Below are positions 21,924 through 33,967 of a stretch of DNA of 64,000 nt, in pieces. Origin of the DNA: Ulva prolifera. Lineage: Eukaryota > Chlorophyta > Ulvophyceae > Ulvales > Ulvaceae. The DNA lies in the NCBI GenBank assembly GCA_023078555.1, contig CM041203.1, forward strand, positions 5,354,538 through 5,418,537. The letters are read 5' to 3'. The notes below the pieces were generated by a model that searched no databases, was not told the origin of the DNA, and worked only from the letters and a program-made list of their open reading frames with translations. Position numbers and translations under genes: made by a program. Position 1 is the first letter of the stretch. Each line of letters starts with the position of its first letter.

Positions 21924-24002
21924 ATGAAAGTGCGGTACGTGGTGAAAGAGACTGACAAGGTAGAAGTCCGTGCACAATTGCCAGAGGACATCAGTGGTGA
22001 TGTTGATGACATCATGATGTGCCGCTACATTCGGGCAGAAAGGGGCAACGTGAAAGCGGTGCGTGCTTGTCACTGAGTTGTCAGGCCTATCAGGCATGCG
22101 GCGAAATCATATGTCGCGGCTGGCGCTGGTCAGAATTGAGTGACACCGGAATAAATCTCAGGTTTTATAATAAGAACGCCCCGGTTTGAGATTCAATTCG
22201 TTCCGGCGAAACGATCCACGCTGATTGGAGATTACGTGCAAGAGCGAGCATTGTGCTGCAGGTGATTGCCAGGCTGACCGAAACAGTGCAATGGAGGCGG
22301 ACAGAGCAGCCCGAGAAAATTGTCTGTGACATGTGCTTGAAATCACCTGACGCTCACTACTTCCATCCTGTGGGATATTCAAAGGGCCAACACCCAGTCA
22401 TGTACTCGTGCTCAGGCATGGTAACCGATCGATCGCCCGAAGGCAATCGGAAGCATATGATCATGACGTTCGAGCAGACGATCGCCCTGATGCCAGAAGG
22501 GGTCGAGAAGTGGATGTGGTTTGCAGATTTTGAAGGCTTCGGCTACAAAGACCTTGGCGTGGTATGAGACCTCCCGCCAGCATGCCACAGAGGCGAAAGA
22601 AATCCCCATGACGTTTCCTACCGCGTTTGCCTGCCTACAGAGCCTCGCTGGGAAGCAAGCTCCAGTAGTATTGCTTCATGACTGAGCCGCTGTACTCCAG
22701 CTCGTGAACAGTGTTGTGCCATGGTGGATCCCCTCACAAGTAGGTGGCAACAGTCTTACACAAGTTTGAGTCAGTGCTCGCGTACAACGACGGAAAAGTC
22801 GTCCTCATGTTCCCTGCACACTTGACGCTGCAGTTTGACTGATGTACATAGTCAGGGCAGCAACGGCCAACGTCCAACGTGCAGGGCATTGCCAAGGCGT
22901 TTGTCGACCTGGGCACCAAGCACTACCCGGAGAGGATGCAGAAGTTCTGGATCGTCGGGGCGCCAGCTGTCTTCTCTATCCTGTGGAATGCCATCATCCC
23001 GTTTGTCGACGAGGTCACAAAATCAAAGATCGTCATGCTCCCGTGCGGCCCTTCCCCTGTTGATCATATTGTCCCGATGCACCAAGCTAGCTCTCGAGAT
23101 CAGCATCTCTATAGATGTCGGTCTCTCTGCAGATGTAGAGGTGAAACACCCATCGTCATCTGCAGCACAGAAGCGCCGACGGCTAGCACAAGCTCACAGA
23201 TTTCCCTGTACTATGATGTATGAGCAGTTCGCCGATGTGGGGATCTTGTTACGCCCACTGCCATGTTGCAGCAACCTGATGTATGCTCGCTGATACAGCA
23301 TTGGCATCGCGGGTTCCCAAGCCGGGCATGCTTGCCAACTTTGCTCAAGTGTCTTGCTGTACTGGAGCAGTTGCTGTGGAGTTCCAGTTCCCTTGTGTGT
23401 GTGCGTATGCGTGTTACGTGCCACATCTTGCGGCCGCGTTGACGTCGGGACGTTTCCTGATGTTCTCGCATGATCGAGAGTGCTAGGTGTTCCGGCCATG
23501 CCACGCCAGCTCCTGTGAGGTGCCGCTGTGCAACTCAAATGCAGGGGGAGCAGCTGCATGCCGCAGCCACACCAGCTGTGTTGCCACGGGTCGCCGCAAG
23601 TTAGGCATGGCGGGCCACAGTGTCCACAAGTGTGCAAGTGTCTATGAGGGCACCAGTGGCGTGAGGGCGAGCCAGGTGGTCTGCAGGTATGACATAGACA
23701 AGCCAAACAGCGTGCTGAAAGCTGAGATGGAGCAGGACCTGGCGCCCGAGTGCGCCGAGTGGCTGCTGCAGGAGATGCGGGAAAACCGCAAGAAAGGCAT
23801 CCGCAAGACAAAGCAGTACTGCCAGAAACAGCTGGCGCAGGCCATCACGTCGGGAGATGCGAAGCGGGAGCTCCAACGCCACTGGGGCTCGCACCCGATG
23901 CTGGAGACACTGATTGATAACCCCGCTGTTCTGGACGCTGTGGCCAGCAGCATGAGGACGAACGGTGCCATGGCCACGCCAGTGGCGACTGCTGGGTCCT
24001 GA
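21924..24002 (+). CDS. CRAL-TRIO (Sec14-like) lipid-binding protein
   Basis: Clear exons are 21924-22058, 22262-22561, 22885 to about 23030, and about 23687-24002. The first gives DDIMMCRYIRAERGNVKA, the CRAL-TRIO N-terminal helix pair. The second gives HPVGYSKGQHPVMYSCSG and WMWFADFEGFGYKDLG. The third gives AKAFVDLGTKHYPERMQKFW and FVDEVTKSKI, which together are the lipid-binding pocket and gate helix typical of Sec14 proteins. The last exon encodes YDIDKPNSVLKAEMEQDL and a charged helical tail. Exons 1-3 join in phase 0. The link between exon 3 and the final exon is unresolved: the usual LP-x-EYGG segment was not found between 23030 and 23680, so one short exon is missing from the model. 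Proteins of this family bind or exchange phosphoinositides or tocopherol-like lipids at membranes. Confidence 0.82.
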
Positions 24003-24727
24003 TCCATTGCCATTTCCCTGTCGCCGCTCCGTACAGCAGAGCACGGCACCACAACCAGGGAGTTTACTCTCATAGGGCAGCAGCCTGTTCAGGGGTATGC
24101 GAGCTGGTGTCTGTGGTTAGATTTGTATTTCAGTACAGGCCTGGCAGGTCTGTTGATGCATTGCAGGTTTTTTTGGGCTGTCTGGCAGATGCTGGGAATG
24201 TATACAACTGGAACGCCAGTGCCACGTGCTCTGCCATTGCTCCTTTGTCCTGTTGTGATCATGAGGTCTCAGCACTGGTCTGCCATGATGGAGATCAATC
24301 TGGATCTTGTCATTTCTGTCACGTGATTTCATACATTTACATTGAGTGACAATCTGCAGCAAATTGCCATTTCCATCCAGGCAAACTATTCAGCATCAAA
24401 GCAGCTCGGTTAGCTGTGTCTGCTGGATGGCTGTACGCTGCCAATGCAACAGTGTCAGCCAAAGAACACCATTCACCGACCAGATCAATGCCACAAACTG
24501 ATATGATTCGTGCCCTGCACAGTTCCCTGACAATACCGATGGCACCGAGTCTGAGTTTCACGTGGACTGTGCCTTCGCCGGCATATTTTTGTGGACTTTG
24601 CCAACATCTGTGAAATTGTTCACAAGAACATTTGTACGGACGAAGAAGTCTGTTCAATGCTATGCAACTGACCCGATGTGCATTGGCATGCTTGTGCTAC
24701 ATCGGCCAATAGCGACACGGGAAACAG
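24003..24727. other. Convergent intergenic region
   Basis: Between the 3' ends of the Sec14-like gene (+) and the Nnf1-like gene (-). Nothing beyond short chance frames was seen. Confidence 0.45.
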
Positions 24728-25512
24728 CTACACATGTTTGCCATCCTGTTGCCCTGGTCTGCAGTGCTTCTCTGCGTTTGGGTTTACCCGCTCGTTCCAG
24801 TCACAGAGGACTTTGAACGCTTCCTTGTCGATAGCCTGCTGTTGATCGAATCGGACTTTGGCCTCTTCAAGTTCTCTGATGCGGAGGGATTTCTGTTGCA
24901 CAGCCTCCTGCACCAACCAAGTTGTCACAGCTGTCACAACCGTAATGCCGCGTGCGATAGTCCAAGTTTCGCACCCTCAGAACTTGGACTTGACGCTGGA
25001 GCCTGGAATAGTGCGCTTGCTCGGCTTCATGACAGGCTTCAGCCAGTTGCTGAGCCTGCACAAACTGACACTCCGGTGAGATGACATTTACCGACACGCC
25101 AAGGCCATCACCTGCTCAGAGTTCGACAGAATGTACCATACCACTCGATCACTGGACTGCTCTGCTTCGTCTAGCTTCTGTACCACCTGCGGGATGTCGT
25201 GCTCGCGTAGAATGTTTTCAAATTCTTCTGTGCATATGCTTTCGAATCTTTTCAGGAACTGTGCATATAGCTGATAAAGAGCCTCTCTGAAGTTGTCAGG
25301 TACACCTGTGGAATACACGTCCGTGAGTTTCGCAATAGCATAGCCAACGAGCGAACGAGCAGGGACAACGCTTGGTATACAGGACTAGCCTTACCGTCGC
25401 CTGAAAAATGCGCTTGGAATTCAGAATATGATGGCAGCCTTGAAACATGCTGCAGCGTTTCTCTAAAGCCCCACCGCAGGGCTTGCAGACGTTGCGGTGG
25501 GCAATCAGTCAT
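24728..25512 (-). CDS. Nnf1/PMF1-like kinetochore protein
   Basis: Four minus-strand exons, 25512-25395, 25305-25112, 25055-24975 and 24907-24728, join in perfect phase from ATG to TAG and give 190 residues, the usual Nnf1 size. The N-terminal half has RWGFRETLQHVSRLPSYSEF, then NFREALYQLYAQFLKRF, then EEFENILREHDIPQVVQKLD. This matches the Nnf1 (PF03980) pattern of a short helix, a 'y..F...F' turn and a long helix ending in 'eFe.Il.Er...kLdeld'. The C-terminal half is a continuous coiled coil (QVQVLREAVQQKSLRIRELE). Nnf1 is a subunit of the Mis12/MIND complex that links centromeric chromatin to Ndc80. It evolves fast and is often missed in algal annotations, so the assignment rests on pattern rather than alignment. 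Confidence 0.68.
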
Positions 25513-27276
25513 TGAAGGATAGTCAATCCAGATTCAAGCAGATCTACAATGGAAGTATGGGACCCGAGGGATCGAAGAGATCAGTGGTCTGTTGTGTTGC
25601 TTCGCTGCTGCAAACTGCTGCACCAGCGTCGCGCCGAAGTGCAGACCCACGGATTGACGTGACTATTCATTGGCCGCTGATGGACATCTCACAAGGACAA
25701 ACATAAAGCAATGCCCCCAGTGCGATCAAGGGTCCCTGCCGCATGGCATGGTCCTGCGGTACAGAACGAATTTGGGCCATTGTTACGTTGCAGCGCGTGG
25801 TCACGCAGTTGTGCAAGGGCGACACGCAGATACCAACATGACATGCAGCACAGCTCGGGTGCATCATCGCAGCACACCTGAACTCCCAAGTGCTGACAGT
25901 ACCCGCCTCTTATGTTGGCAGTTCTGCATAGTCCACATGAAGCAACCGTTGCTGGCGTGCACGATCTTGCGGTGACCCAGACATGCAGACCAAGCGCGCG
26001 TTGCCGAAGCCTTCCCATATGCAACTGTCACGGCATCGCTTATCTCATGAAACTACTCACTTGCGTTGACTGTTGAGCTGAGATGTACAGGCGGGCTTCT
26101 GATCCTGCTAGGCCTGGTGATGGACATCTCCACTGCTGATCACAGCAGCCCCATGGACGAGGCCGTGTCTTGACCTACAACGAGTTTCCAACATCAAATG
26201 GAACGATGAGAAATTGGCAATCAGTAGCACGTTTACCAAGCTAAATTTTGATTAAAAAACAACTCCGCAGCTGTCAAGCAAGGGCGGCGAAACCACCTTC
26301 AACTGACAAGGTCGACCATGTGACTGGACTGGGCACATATCAGCCCTCGCACACAACTGAATGGTACGTGAAAGAACCAGACGGCCCACTGGTGCAACAA
26401 GCTACGTCCAGGCTTGCACCGCACAAACTGAGCATCTTTCTGGCAGCGCCATGCACCGAAGCTGCTGGAAAGAACACTGAATGCACCAACACTGGAAGCA
26501 CATCAACATAAATGATCGTGTCATATCATATACAAGCTGCAAATGGCGTGTCTGCCTGTTCAAGAAACTACATCTGACAGCCCTGCTAGTGGCGAGCCGC
26601 AAGGCTCCCACATACGTACACTTCACTGGCTCCAGGGCACCAAAATCAGTGGCAGAATCAACCACTAGGAAAATCGTGCGTGGCAAGGCACACCCAAGCA
26701 TCTCACTGGGCTCGCACCATATGCCACTACCACTGCAACACAACGCAGACGCCGCAACCAGCACTACACGGCATCACAACAAACACAAAAGGCTCGTCCG
26801 CACTCAGCTTGCACGGACTCTGAGTCCCCTCTGTACACACAGCAGCAGGGCGCCAATGTCCAGAGCCACTCTGGCACTCCCTGTGGCAGGAGACAGGCAG
26901 CCCTCAGCTTCGCCGGCAGGTCCTCACCAGCTCTCTCGTAACTTCTGAGCAACGTCCGCAGAAAACTCACACAGCGCTGCACAGCAGGTGCACCTGGTGG
27001 CCGGCCGCAGCTCATGCAGCTCACTGCCAGCGCACCTGGCAGCCGTACGCCTCTGCATCGCCTCCACCCTCTCCCCTTCCCGTCCCCCACCCCACAGCAC
27101 AGTGGCGCGCAGCCTCCCTGGCGCAGCCTGCCGTACGTATACAAAAACGCCACACGACACCGCCACTGCCGCACGCCCTCACTCGAGGGGCAGGCGCACT
27201 AGGGTGCAGCAGCGGGGGGTGAGGGGCTCTGCAGAAGCACGCGCGGGGCAGCCGCCGCCGCGGGGAGGCACGGCAA
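25513..27276. other. Intergenic region between two minus-strand genes
   Basis: No convincing exon. It contains the upstream region of the Nnf1-like gene and the 3' flank of the helical-repeat gene. The 26.9-27.2 kb part is C-rich, with short frames on both strands that have no recognisable product. Confidence 0.4.
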
Positions 27277-30200
27277 CTACGCGGCTTCAGCGGGGAGCTT
27301 GCGCATCTGCTGCGCGACGGCCGCGACGGTGTCGTCGTGCACGCCCCAGCTGTTGTACGCGTCCATGATCATGCTCAGCTCCTGCACCCTCGCACACACT
27401 CTGCCGCAGGCATGGTTTGTGTTTTTTTTCCAGCATGTTCTGTTTCTTTGCACACGCACTGGATTACCTTCACTATGTGTGGATCAGTCCACAGCCGCAT
27501 ACGGACAGAAGCGCCCCATGATGGCTGAGGCCACCTGTGTCCGTGCTGGGTGACTGGCTGCATATGTGAGTGACTGTCCCACGCGGTGTGAATTTGTGAT
27601 CGTCTCAGTTACCTGATCAGGGGGGCACCCGCAGCCCATGCACTGACGGCCACAGCCTGGACATCGTCGGCAGCGTAATTCTGTAGCGGGGGTAGAGTTT
27701 CATCTGCGGCTCGAAATCACCAATCGGAAGGTGTTGAAATGTTCCATGCATGGACATGTTGCATGACAGCTGTACACCGTGGACACCTGAGATCGAAGTG
27801 TCAGAGCTCACGCAGCAGCAGCCAGCACAGCACGGGCATGCCAAAATATAGACCGAAATATAGACCAAGCCCAAGAGACACGGCAGGTGGGGTGGGCGGG
27901 CAGTAGAAGTGTCGCGAGGCGCACGTTTGAGGTGAATCGGTCGAGGTGGCCCATGACGTGCGGCTTGACAGACACAGCAAACGTGCGGTCTCCAACCTGC
28001 ACAGCACACCGTTTCGGAACACACGTCCGGGGCCTTGCATTGATGTGAGTTGGAACCGTCGTTCCTGCGAGTGCTCCCGGCAGGCTCGACCAGGTCCCCG
28101 CGCTCAAACCCTCAAGAGGCCCGCACTCACCTCTGACAGCTTCGTCAGATTGACCAACTCTGTGCCACAAATGTGTTTCGGCTCAACACAGCCGAGCCGC
28201 ACGGCTGCCGCTCATACCAGCCACATCGCATGCACGCCTAACCTCAACCCCCTACAGCAACAGGGTACCCGGCCCAAGACAAATCCTGCCATATCTCGAC
28301 CACTTGACCAAAACACATCAGCCTGATGTACGTCCCCGCACGCCGCGCCACCAAGCCTCGGCACGGGGGCTATTCCGGCACGGCCATGCGCTCCCCAAGC
28401 TATCGCACATCAGAGGACGGGCAGGAATGACGCGCACCTGTGCGCGGCCGAGGGCGTAGAGGAGCTTCGCGATGTCGCGCGGGAACATCGCGCCCATCTC
28501 CGCGGCGGCGTGCGCCTTGATCTCCTCAAACAGGCCGCCCTCGCGCACATCCTCCTCGACGAGCGCGAACGCGAGCTTCGCGATCTCGCCGCCGCTGAGC
28601 TCCGCGAGGCGGCCGGGCACGACTTGCAGGGCGCGCTCCGCGAGCTCCTGGTCGTACGTGTCGTGGATGCCGCACGCCCACATGCCGTACACGAGGTCCT
28701 GCACAGACATACTGTCATTGTTATTATCATCACTGCAACTGAGTATTGACTAATGAGTACAATTAACATTTTTGTTTTAGGGCTTGCCCTGGTTGTTTCA
28801 CATGTGTGTGAGCCAGGCCTATGCACAATCGAGCTGTTTCTTATCTTGTCTCTCTGGAGGCACTGCCCGACTGTCACACGCGCAAGCGGCGCGACCATCA
28901 GCAGACTCGCTTCAGACGCCACTGCGACGGGCGCGGGGGGAGGCACAGGAAGGCACAGCGTCCACCTGGACCCCTTCACCTCTTCCAAACACAAGCCAGC
29001 ACTTCCGTGATCGTCGGTGGTACCTCCCTACCCAAATGCAGACACATCAATCAAGCCCGCATGTGGCCACCTGCCTCTCTGACTCTGTCCGTGCAACACA
29101 ACACACCCTACACACGCAGCTCAGGCACCACTCACCCAAGTCAAGCAGCACCTGTTTGCTCTGCGGCCAGCGGCCGCAGGGTATGCACGTGGCATGGGGG
29201 GGGGGCAATGGCACACCGGCGCAGAGGCGGCGGGGGAGAGGGCGCGCTTCGCGAGGGCCTGCACGAGGCCGGCGACGGAGGCATTGTTGTAGTGCGCGCG
29301 GCCAAACATCCACAGCACCTTCGCGAGGTCGCGGACCTCAAACTCGCCCTGCCGCGCCTTCACCACGCGCTCGAGCTCCTGCACCGCACGCACCAGCATC
29401 AGTGCAGGATGTGTTGTACTGTATATCAAAAGCAGGCGGGTCGGGGGTGGGTGTATGATGTGATATGGTGCTGGCGCATGCACACAGCCACAGGGCACCT
29501 GCAACGAGACGCTCGGGACGCAGGCATGCGCTGGTCTGCGTGCGCAGCGGCTAGCGTAGCTGAAGCAGCAGACAGAGCGATGTCGATACATAGAACGCCC
29601 TGAAGAACAGTCTACATGGCAGTCACAGAACCAGAGGATTGATTCCAGATCGTGGCCCCAGCCACGCATGAGGGCGACACAGTCCCACACACACTCCCCA
29701 TTCACACCAAGGAACCCACGCAGAGGCCGCAGCCCATCGGATATCGATACAGGAATGTACTGGTTCCATGAATTTGAGGCAGACTGCGCAAAGTGTGCGA
29801 TATCAGAAGAGTAAAAGTAAAGTAAATCTAAATTTACTGAGCCGTATCCTATTGGACATTGACAACTCCGAATTAACGGGACCACATATGCCGAGTGAAT
29901 GAGCAGAGAGTGCAGAGAGTGAATGGGCAGAAGGCATGGTGCCGCACGCCTCTCTTGGACAGTCGCTATCCTCATGTACGGTGGTACAGCGGCAGCCTCT
30001 TGCTGCACCATGCTTTGTTACAAGGACAGAATTCGTGCTTACGCCAGCAGGCATGTGGCATGCATGCTGTGACATCGGCATGCACGCCTGCCTGAGCTCA
30101 GGCCGGAAGAGGTACGAGCAGTACGAAACTCGTGCTGACACGGAGAGGGCGCACCCGCAGGAGGCTGTGGTCGGAGTAGCCCGCGAGGCCGAGGGAGTAG

Positions 30201-31187
30201 CAGAGCGAGGCGATCGTCGCGGGCGGCGCGGCCGCGACCTCCGGCAGCACCTTGCCCACCAGCGCCGCCTTGAGGGGCACGTCGTAGTACCCGAGCAGCG
30301 TCATCGTGCTGAGGGCGTTGGTCGCCTGCTGCAGCGTCAGGGCCGCGGCGGTCGAGCGCATGCTCTGGGACAGCCGCCGCAGCACGTCGGCCGCCTGCGG
30401 CTGCAGCTTGCCGAGCACGCCGGTCTGCAGCAGGATCGCCTGCACCGCGGCACCGCAGGGGTCAAGCGAACAGAGGGGTGGGGTGCAAGAGCGTGCATGT
30501 GTGGCTGCAGCTATGGGGTGGGTGTATGTGCATCAGAAGGACAGAGGCCGGGCATGCAACCGGTCCTCGGAATCCATCCTCAACCCACGCATTCATGGCA
30601 CTAGGCCGGGGCAAGCTAGCACCACAGCGCTACCGGCTGTGGTCCGGCTGGGTATATGTAGTTACAAAGGACAGAGGCCGGGCAGCGAGCCGTTGCCAGG
30701 AATATAAGTCCGGCTGGGTATATGTATGCGTGCATGCATGACTGCACATGTTCGTTCCAACATTGATAACGTTGTACGTGCTTCATGCGGAGCTCTGTGG
30801 CAGTGCCGAGGCCTATGTTGGCCGCATGCGTCCAGGAAACACAGAAGCGATGACACAACACACAGGCAGCACACCTCGCCGTCGAAGCGCGTGAAGAAGC
30901 TGGCCAGGGCCTGCAGCGCCTCCTCCTCATCCCCGGGGTCCTCGGTGATCTTCTGCAGCAGTTCGTCTACGGACGCTTGCATGGAGCTCATGCAGCGCCC
31001 CGGCTGGCCGCTGAGGGCGGCCACAGACGCTTGCATTGAGCTGAAGCGGCGCCCAGACCGGCCGCTGAGCGCAGCCGCTGCGCTTGTGCAGTGGAGCGCT
31101 GCGACAGCGGCTGCTGCGGCCGAAGCGGGTGTTAAGCGGGGGCATGGCGGGGTGTGTGTACTAGCTGCCACGCCAGCTGCGAAGGAC
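27277..31187 (-). CDS. Organellar helical-repeat (HPR/FAST-like) protein, 5' end unresolved
   Basis: Six minus-strand exons were read: 31187-30875, 30439-30155, 29378-29217, 28698-28438, 27996-27925 and 27381-27277. All junctions are in phase and give about 399 residues. The N-terminal part is Ala/Arg/Ser-rich, like an organelle-targeting leader (GRRFSSMQ). The body is built of repeated helical units such as NALSTMTLLGYYDVPL, DLAKVLWMFGRAHYNN and DLVYGMWACGIHDTYDQEL, with the 'La..lwala.lg..d..l' rhythm of heptatricopeptide/FAST-kinase-like repeats. Such proteins usually bind organellar RNA and act in its processing or translation. The C-terminus (MIMDAYNSWGVHDDTVAAVA) is a final repeat, with no RAP domain visible. 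The first exon opens at an acceptor in phase 2, so a start-codon exon is missing. Introns carry a fragment of the 59.8-kb inverted-repeat element and other repeats. Confidence 0.75.
29816..29893 (+). mobile_element. Solo end of the GCCGTATCCTATTGG inverted-repeat element
   Basis: About 78 bp closely match the terminal repeat of the element at 59817-60137, including GTAAAGTAAATCT, GAGCCGTATCCTATTGG and GGGACCACATATGCCGA. No partner end is present nearby, so this is a solo end or deleted copy. It lies in an intron of the helical-repeat gene. Confidence 0.85.
30537..30730 (+). repeat. Internally duplicated dispersed repeat in an intron
   Basis: AGGACAGAGGCCGGGCA occurs twice, near 30539 and 30667, and CCGGCTGGGTATATGTA occurs twice, near 30645 and 30711. 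The part about 30540-30650 is also found inverted and diverged at about 37230-37370, sharing CGGCCTAGTGCCATGAATGC. This marks a dispersed repeat family of unknown type. Confidence 0.65.
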
Positions 31188-32813
31188 CTGCAGACGGGGG
31201 TGGTGAGGGGCAGATCCTTGTGTGGGCGGCGGGCTGGGGTGAGCAAGTGTCGCTGCGGCAGTGTTCACTGTCAGCTCTGGTCATGTTCTGCATTCACGCA
31301 CATCCAGGTGGCTTCAGAAATAGGTGCTGAGCCGGCTTCATTCTTGACAATTTGACGGCGAGGGCGTGACCACAATTGCAGAACACTGGTCGCTCGTGCT
31401 GTCATTGATCCTCTGCGGACAGGTGGTGACATGGAGCAGGTGGAGACATGAGTTGGCGTCCACCAGAGGCAGTGGTGTGTGACCGACTAGATTCTGCCTG
31501 AGGACTCCTACCATCAGTCCCTCTGCCCTTTCCAGGAGCGAAAGGATTTCAAGCGATGGCAAATCGACGTTGTGCAGACTGCACGCCACTCCCAGGAGCT
31601 GGTGATGATGTGTTGATTGCAGATGAACCGCACACCTGGGGGGACATAGCACTGACACGGACACTCGAGAGGCAGTTCTTGTATAAAGGTCGTGTATAGA
31701 ACCCACCTGGTTGTACAATTCCACTGAGAGTTTGCTGCCCGGCCTGTTGTCAGCGATACGGAGGCTTCTGCAAGCACGAGGTGTGGTTGTTTGATGTGTT
31801 GGAAACCGGTCAGAATTGCCTCGCATCTGCAGTCATCAGCGAGCAGAAAGGACATGAGAAGATCGCTAAAGACAAGCATCAAAACGCATTGGTCATCATG
31901 AGCGAGCGACGAAGTGCTGAAGCATTCACGGGGATTCGCATGGCCTTTGACTGCAGCTGATTGTACGTTGACGGAAACATTCTAAAACAAATTCGCAGCT
32001 AATTCAGTAAAATCGAACATGACAATCCCATTCGCACCATTTGATTGGTGCTAGAGTCAGTGCACTCACAGAGAGGCGACCAGTAAGTACCAAGGTAAGC
32101 AGGTCGTCACTTTGCGAGCACAGTGGACCATGAGAAAAGTTATAGCCTCTCACGCATCAACAGGACGTAGATAACACATAATGTAGCTGCACTGTGGTCT
32201 TGCGAACCTGCTAACAGCGCTGTACGCAGGATGCACTGGAGATTTCTCGCCATCGGATGATCAGGAGCTTGACGGTGAAACACCGCAGCAAAAAACCTGG
32301 CGAAACGTCAGACGCAAGTGTATCAAGCACTGTCGATTGTTCCACAGGCTCAACGGGTGTGCATCTGCAACAGACACTCACACTATCTCATCAACCAGCT
32401 CCCGAACAAAGGCAACTCTATACACCTTTGACTTGATGGGAGATGTAACAGCTGCACATGCTCCTTTCTGATGCCAGAATGTTATCGCTGTGTGTTTGCA
32501 GCTCGGACTGCTGCTACAGTATTAGCTACAACCATCATGCATGACCAAACCTGCGGCAATGGGCATCGCTCCAGACCGTGCTGGACCATGAAGCACATGT
32601 GTGACGCTTCACGGTGTTCAAGGACGCAGGGCTATCACTGCAAATACAACAACACGCTTTGCTGAAAGACACGCTTACACGTGCGATAGGAAGAAACGTC
32701 TGAGATCTTTCCGGAAGGAATTCGAGAGCCTTCGTCCTAGCCAATCGAGCACTGTCACCACGATCACGCCCCGCAGAATTTGTTAAGAATCATCATTTTG
32801 TCTGTACTAGACT
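31188..32813. other. Divergent intergenic region
   Basis: It must contain the unresolved first exon of the helical-repeat gene (-) and the promoter of the TXNDC17-like gene (+). Short open frames near 31.3-31.9 kb on the minus strand could not be joined in phase with the known exons. Confidence 0.4.
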
Positions 32814-33680
32814 ATGGCGCACGTAACAGCTACTGTTGAAACATTCGGGGAGAAGCTGGCGGAGCTTCGAAAGCAGGCACACAAGTACCCGGTCTTCGTC
32901 GTGTGGACAGGTACGAAACAAATGTTCCTCAAAGAGCCCTTTATCTCGCTTAAACAGATCTAATACAAGTCAGCATCCTGCAGCGGAGGCGAAAGACGAC
33001 AAGTCGCCCCCAACCACCTGGTGCCCGGACTGCAACCGCTGCGTTCCTGCCGTTCGGGAGGCCGCCAAACAAAGTGGCGCATACTTGCTGGAGGTATCTG
33101 TGGGCTCTTCGGAAGGTATGCTCCCCAGCTCGCACGCTAAGTCACCGGGCACCGGGGTGAGCGTGCCTGCAATGATCTCGCGGCGTTGCCGTTGGATAGC
33201 AGCCACAACTGCCTGCGGGGTCACACCGTGGCGAACACACTCATGCTTAATTTTTGCTGCTGAGGATGGTTGAGGCGCGGATTCATTGTACATGAGTCCG
33301 CTGCTCAACGAGGTGTTCCTGTGCAGAGTACAAGAGTGAAGAGTTCTTCTTGAGGTACGCAAGAGCCCATGCTGCTGGTGCATGCACCTGCCTGACTGCT
33401 TGTTTTGTTCGCTGACAAGACAATTTCTTGCAGGAAGGCACCGGAATATGAGGGTGAATTCTCGGGTATCCCTTTGATTGCGGTGTATGCTAACGGCAAG
33501 GTCAAAGACACCACCAAGAAGGAACTCGAAGCAGCGCCTTCTCATGACGCAGCAGTGGCAGTGGCTGAAGCATTCATCACCAAGCACAACGTCAAGTGCA
33601 GTGCCGCCAAGTGCCCTGTTGTCATGTGCGGCTCCTCATATAATCATTCTCCACTTTGCTCGATTGTGATGTCGACGTGA
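32814..33680 (+). CDS. TXNDC17: TXNDC17-like thioredoxin-fold protein
   Basis: Four exons, 32814-32910, 32984-33115, 33327-33354 and 33434-33680, join in phase and give 167 residues. The sequence has FVVWTAEA, then the active site WCPDCNRC (WCPDC near residues 45-49), then AVREAAKQ and GIPLIAVYANGKV, with the cis-proline expected before the last strand. This is the DUF953/TRP14 (thioredoxin-related protein of 14 kDa) pattern. TRP14 reduces disulfides and S-nitrosothiols in the cytosol. The family is normally about 120 residues. Here the unspliced last exon runs on about 30 residues into a Cys-rich tail. An alternative 3' exon at 33889-33967 would replace it with a membrane anchor. The 28-nt third exon is unusually small but preserves phase on both sides. 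Confidence 0.85.
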
Positions 33681-33888
33681 TCACGCCTGTGTGATAATGC
33701 AAGTATGCTCAATACATTTGATGCAACACCACCACCTTCTCCCATGTATCATCTGCTCTGTGTATCACGCAAGTGAGGCAACATTTTCTTGTACAAGTGG
33801 CCCGCTGGCAGTGCATGCGTGCATTTCTTTAAGGCATTAAATTGAACGCTCTGCGTGGGACCGCTGCCAAGGTCAAGTGGCTGTGCAG

Positions 33889-33967
33889 GACAGGAGTCAC
33901 CGTAGGAGTGGTGCTGCTGGCTGCTGGTCTGGCTTTTGCCTATTCTCAGCGCCGTGCATCAACATAA
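33889..33967 (+). CDS. Candidate alternative last exon encoding a tail anchor
   Basis: After a good acceptor (GGCTGTGCAG) the frame reads TGVTVGVVLLAAGLAFAY then SQRRAST and TAA. That is one transmembrane helix with a short basic tail, as in tail-anchored proteins. It joins in phase with donor-like GT sites at 33596 or 33611 in the preceding exon. Whether it is used is not shown by the sequence. Confidence 0.5.
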
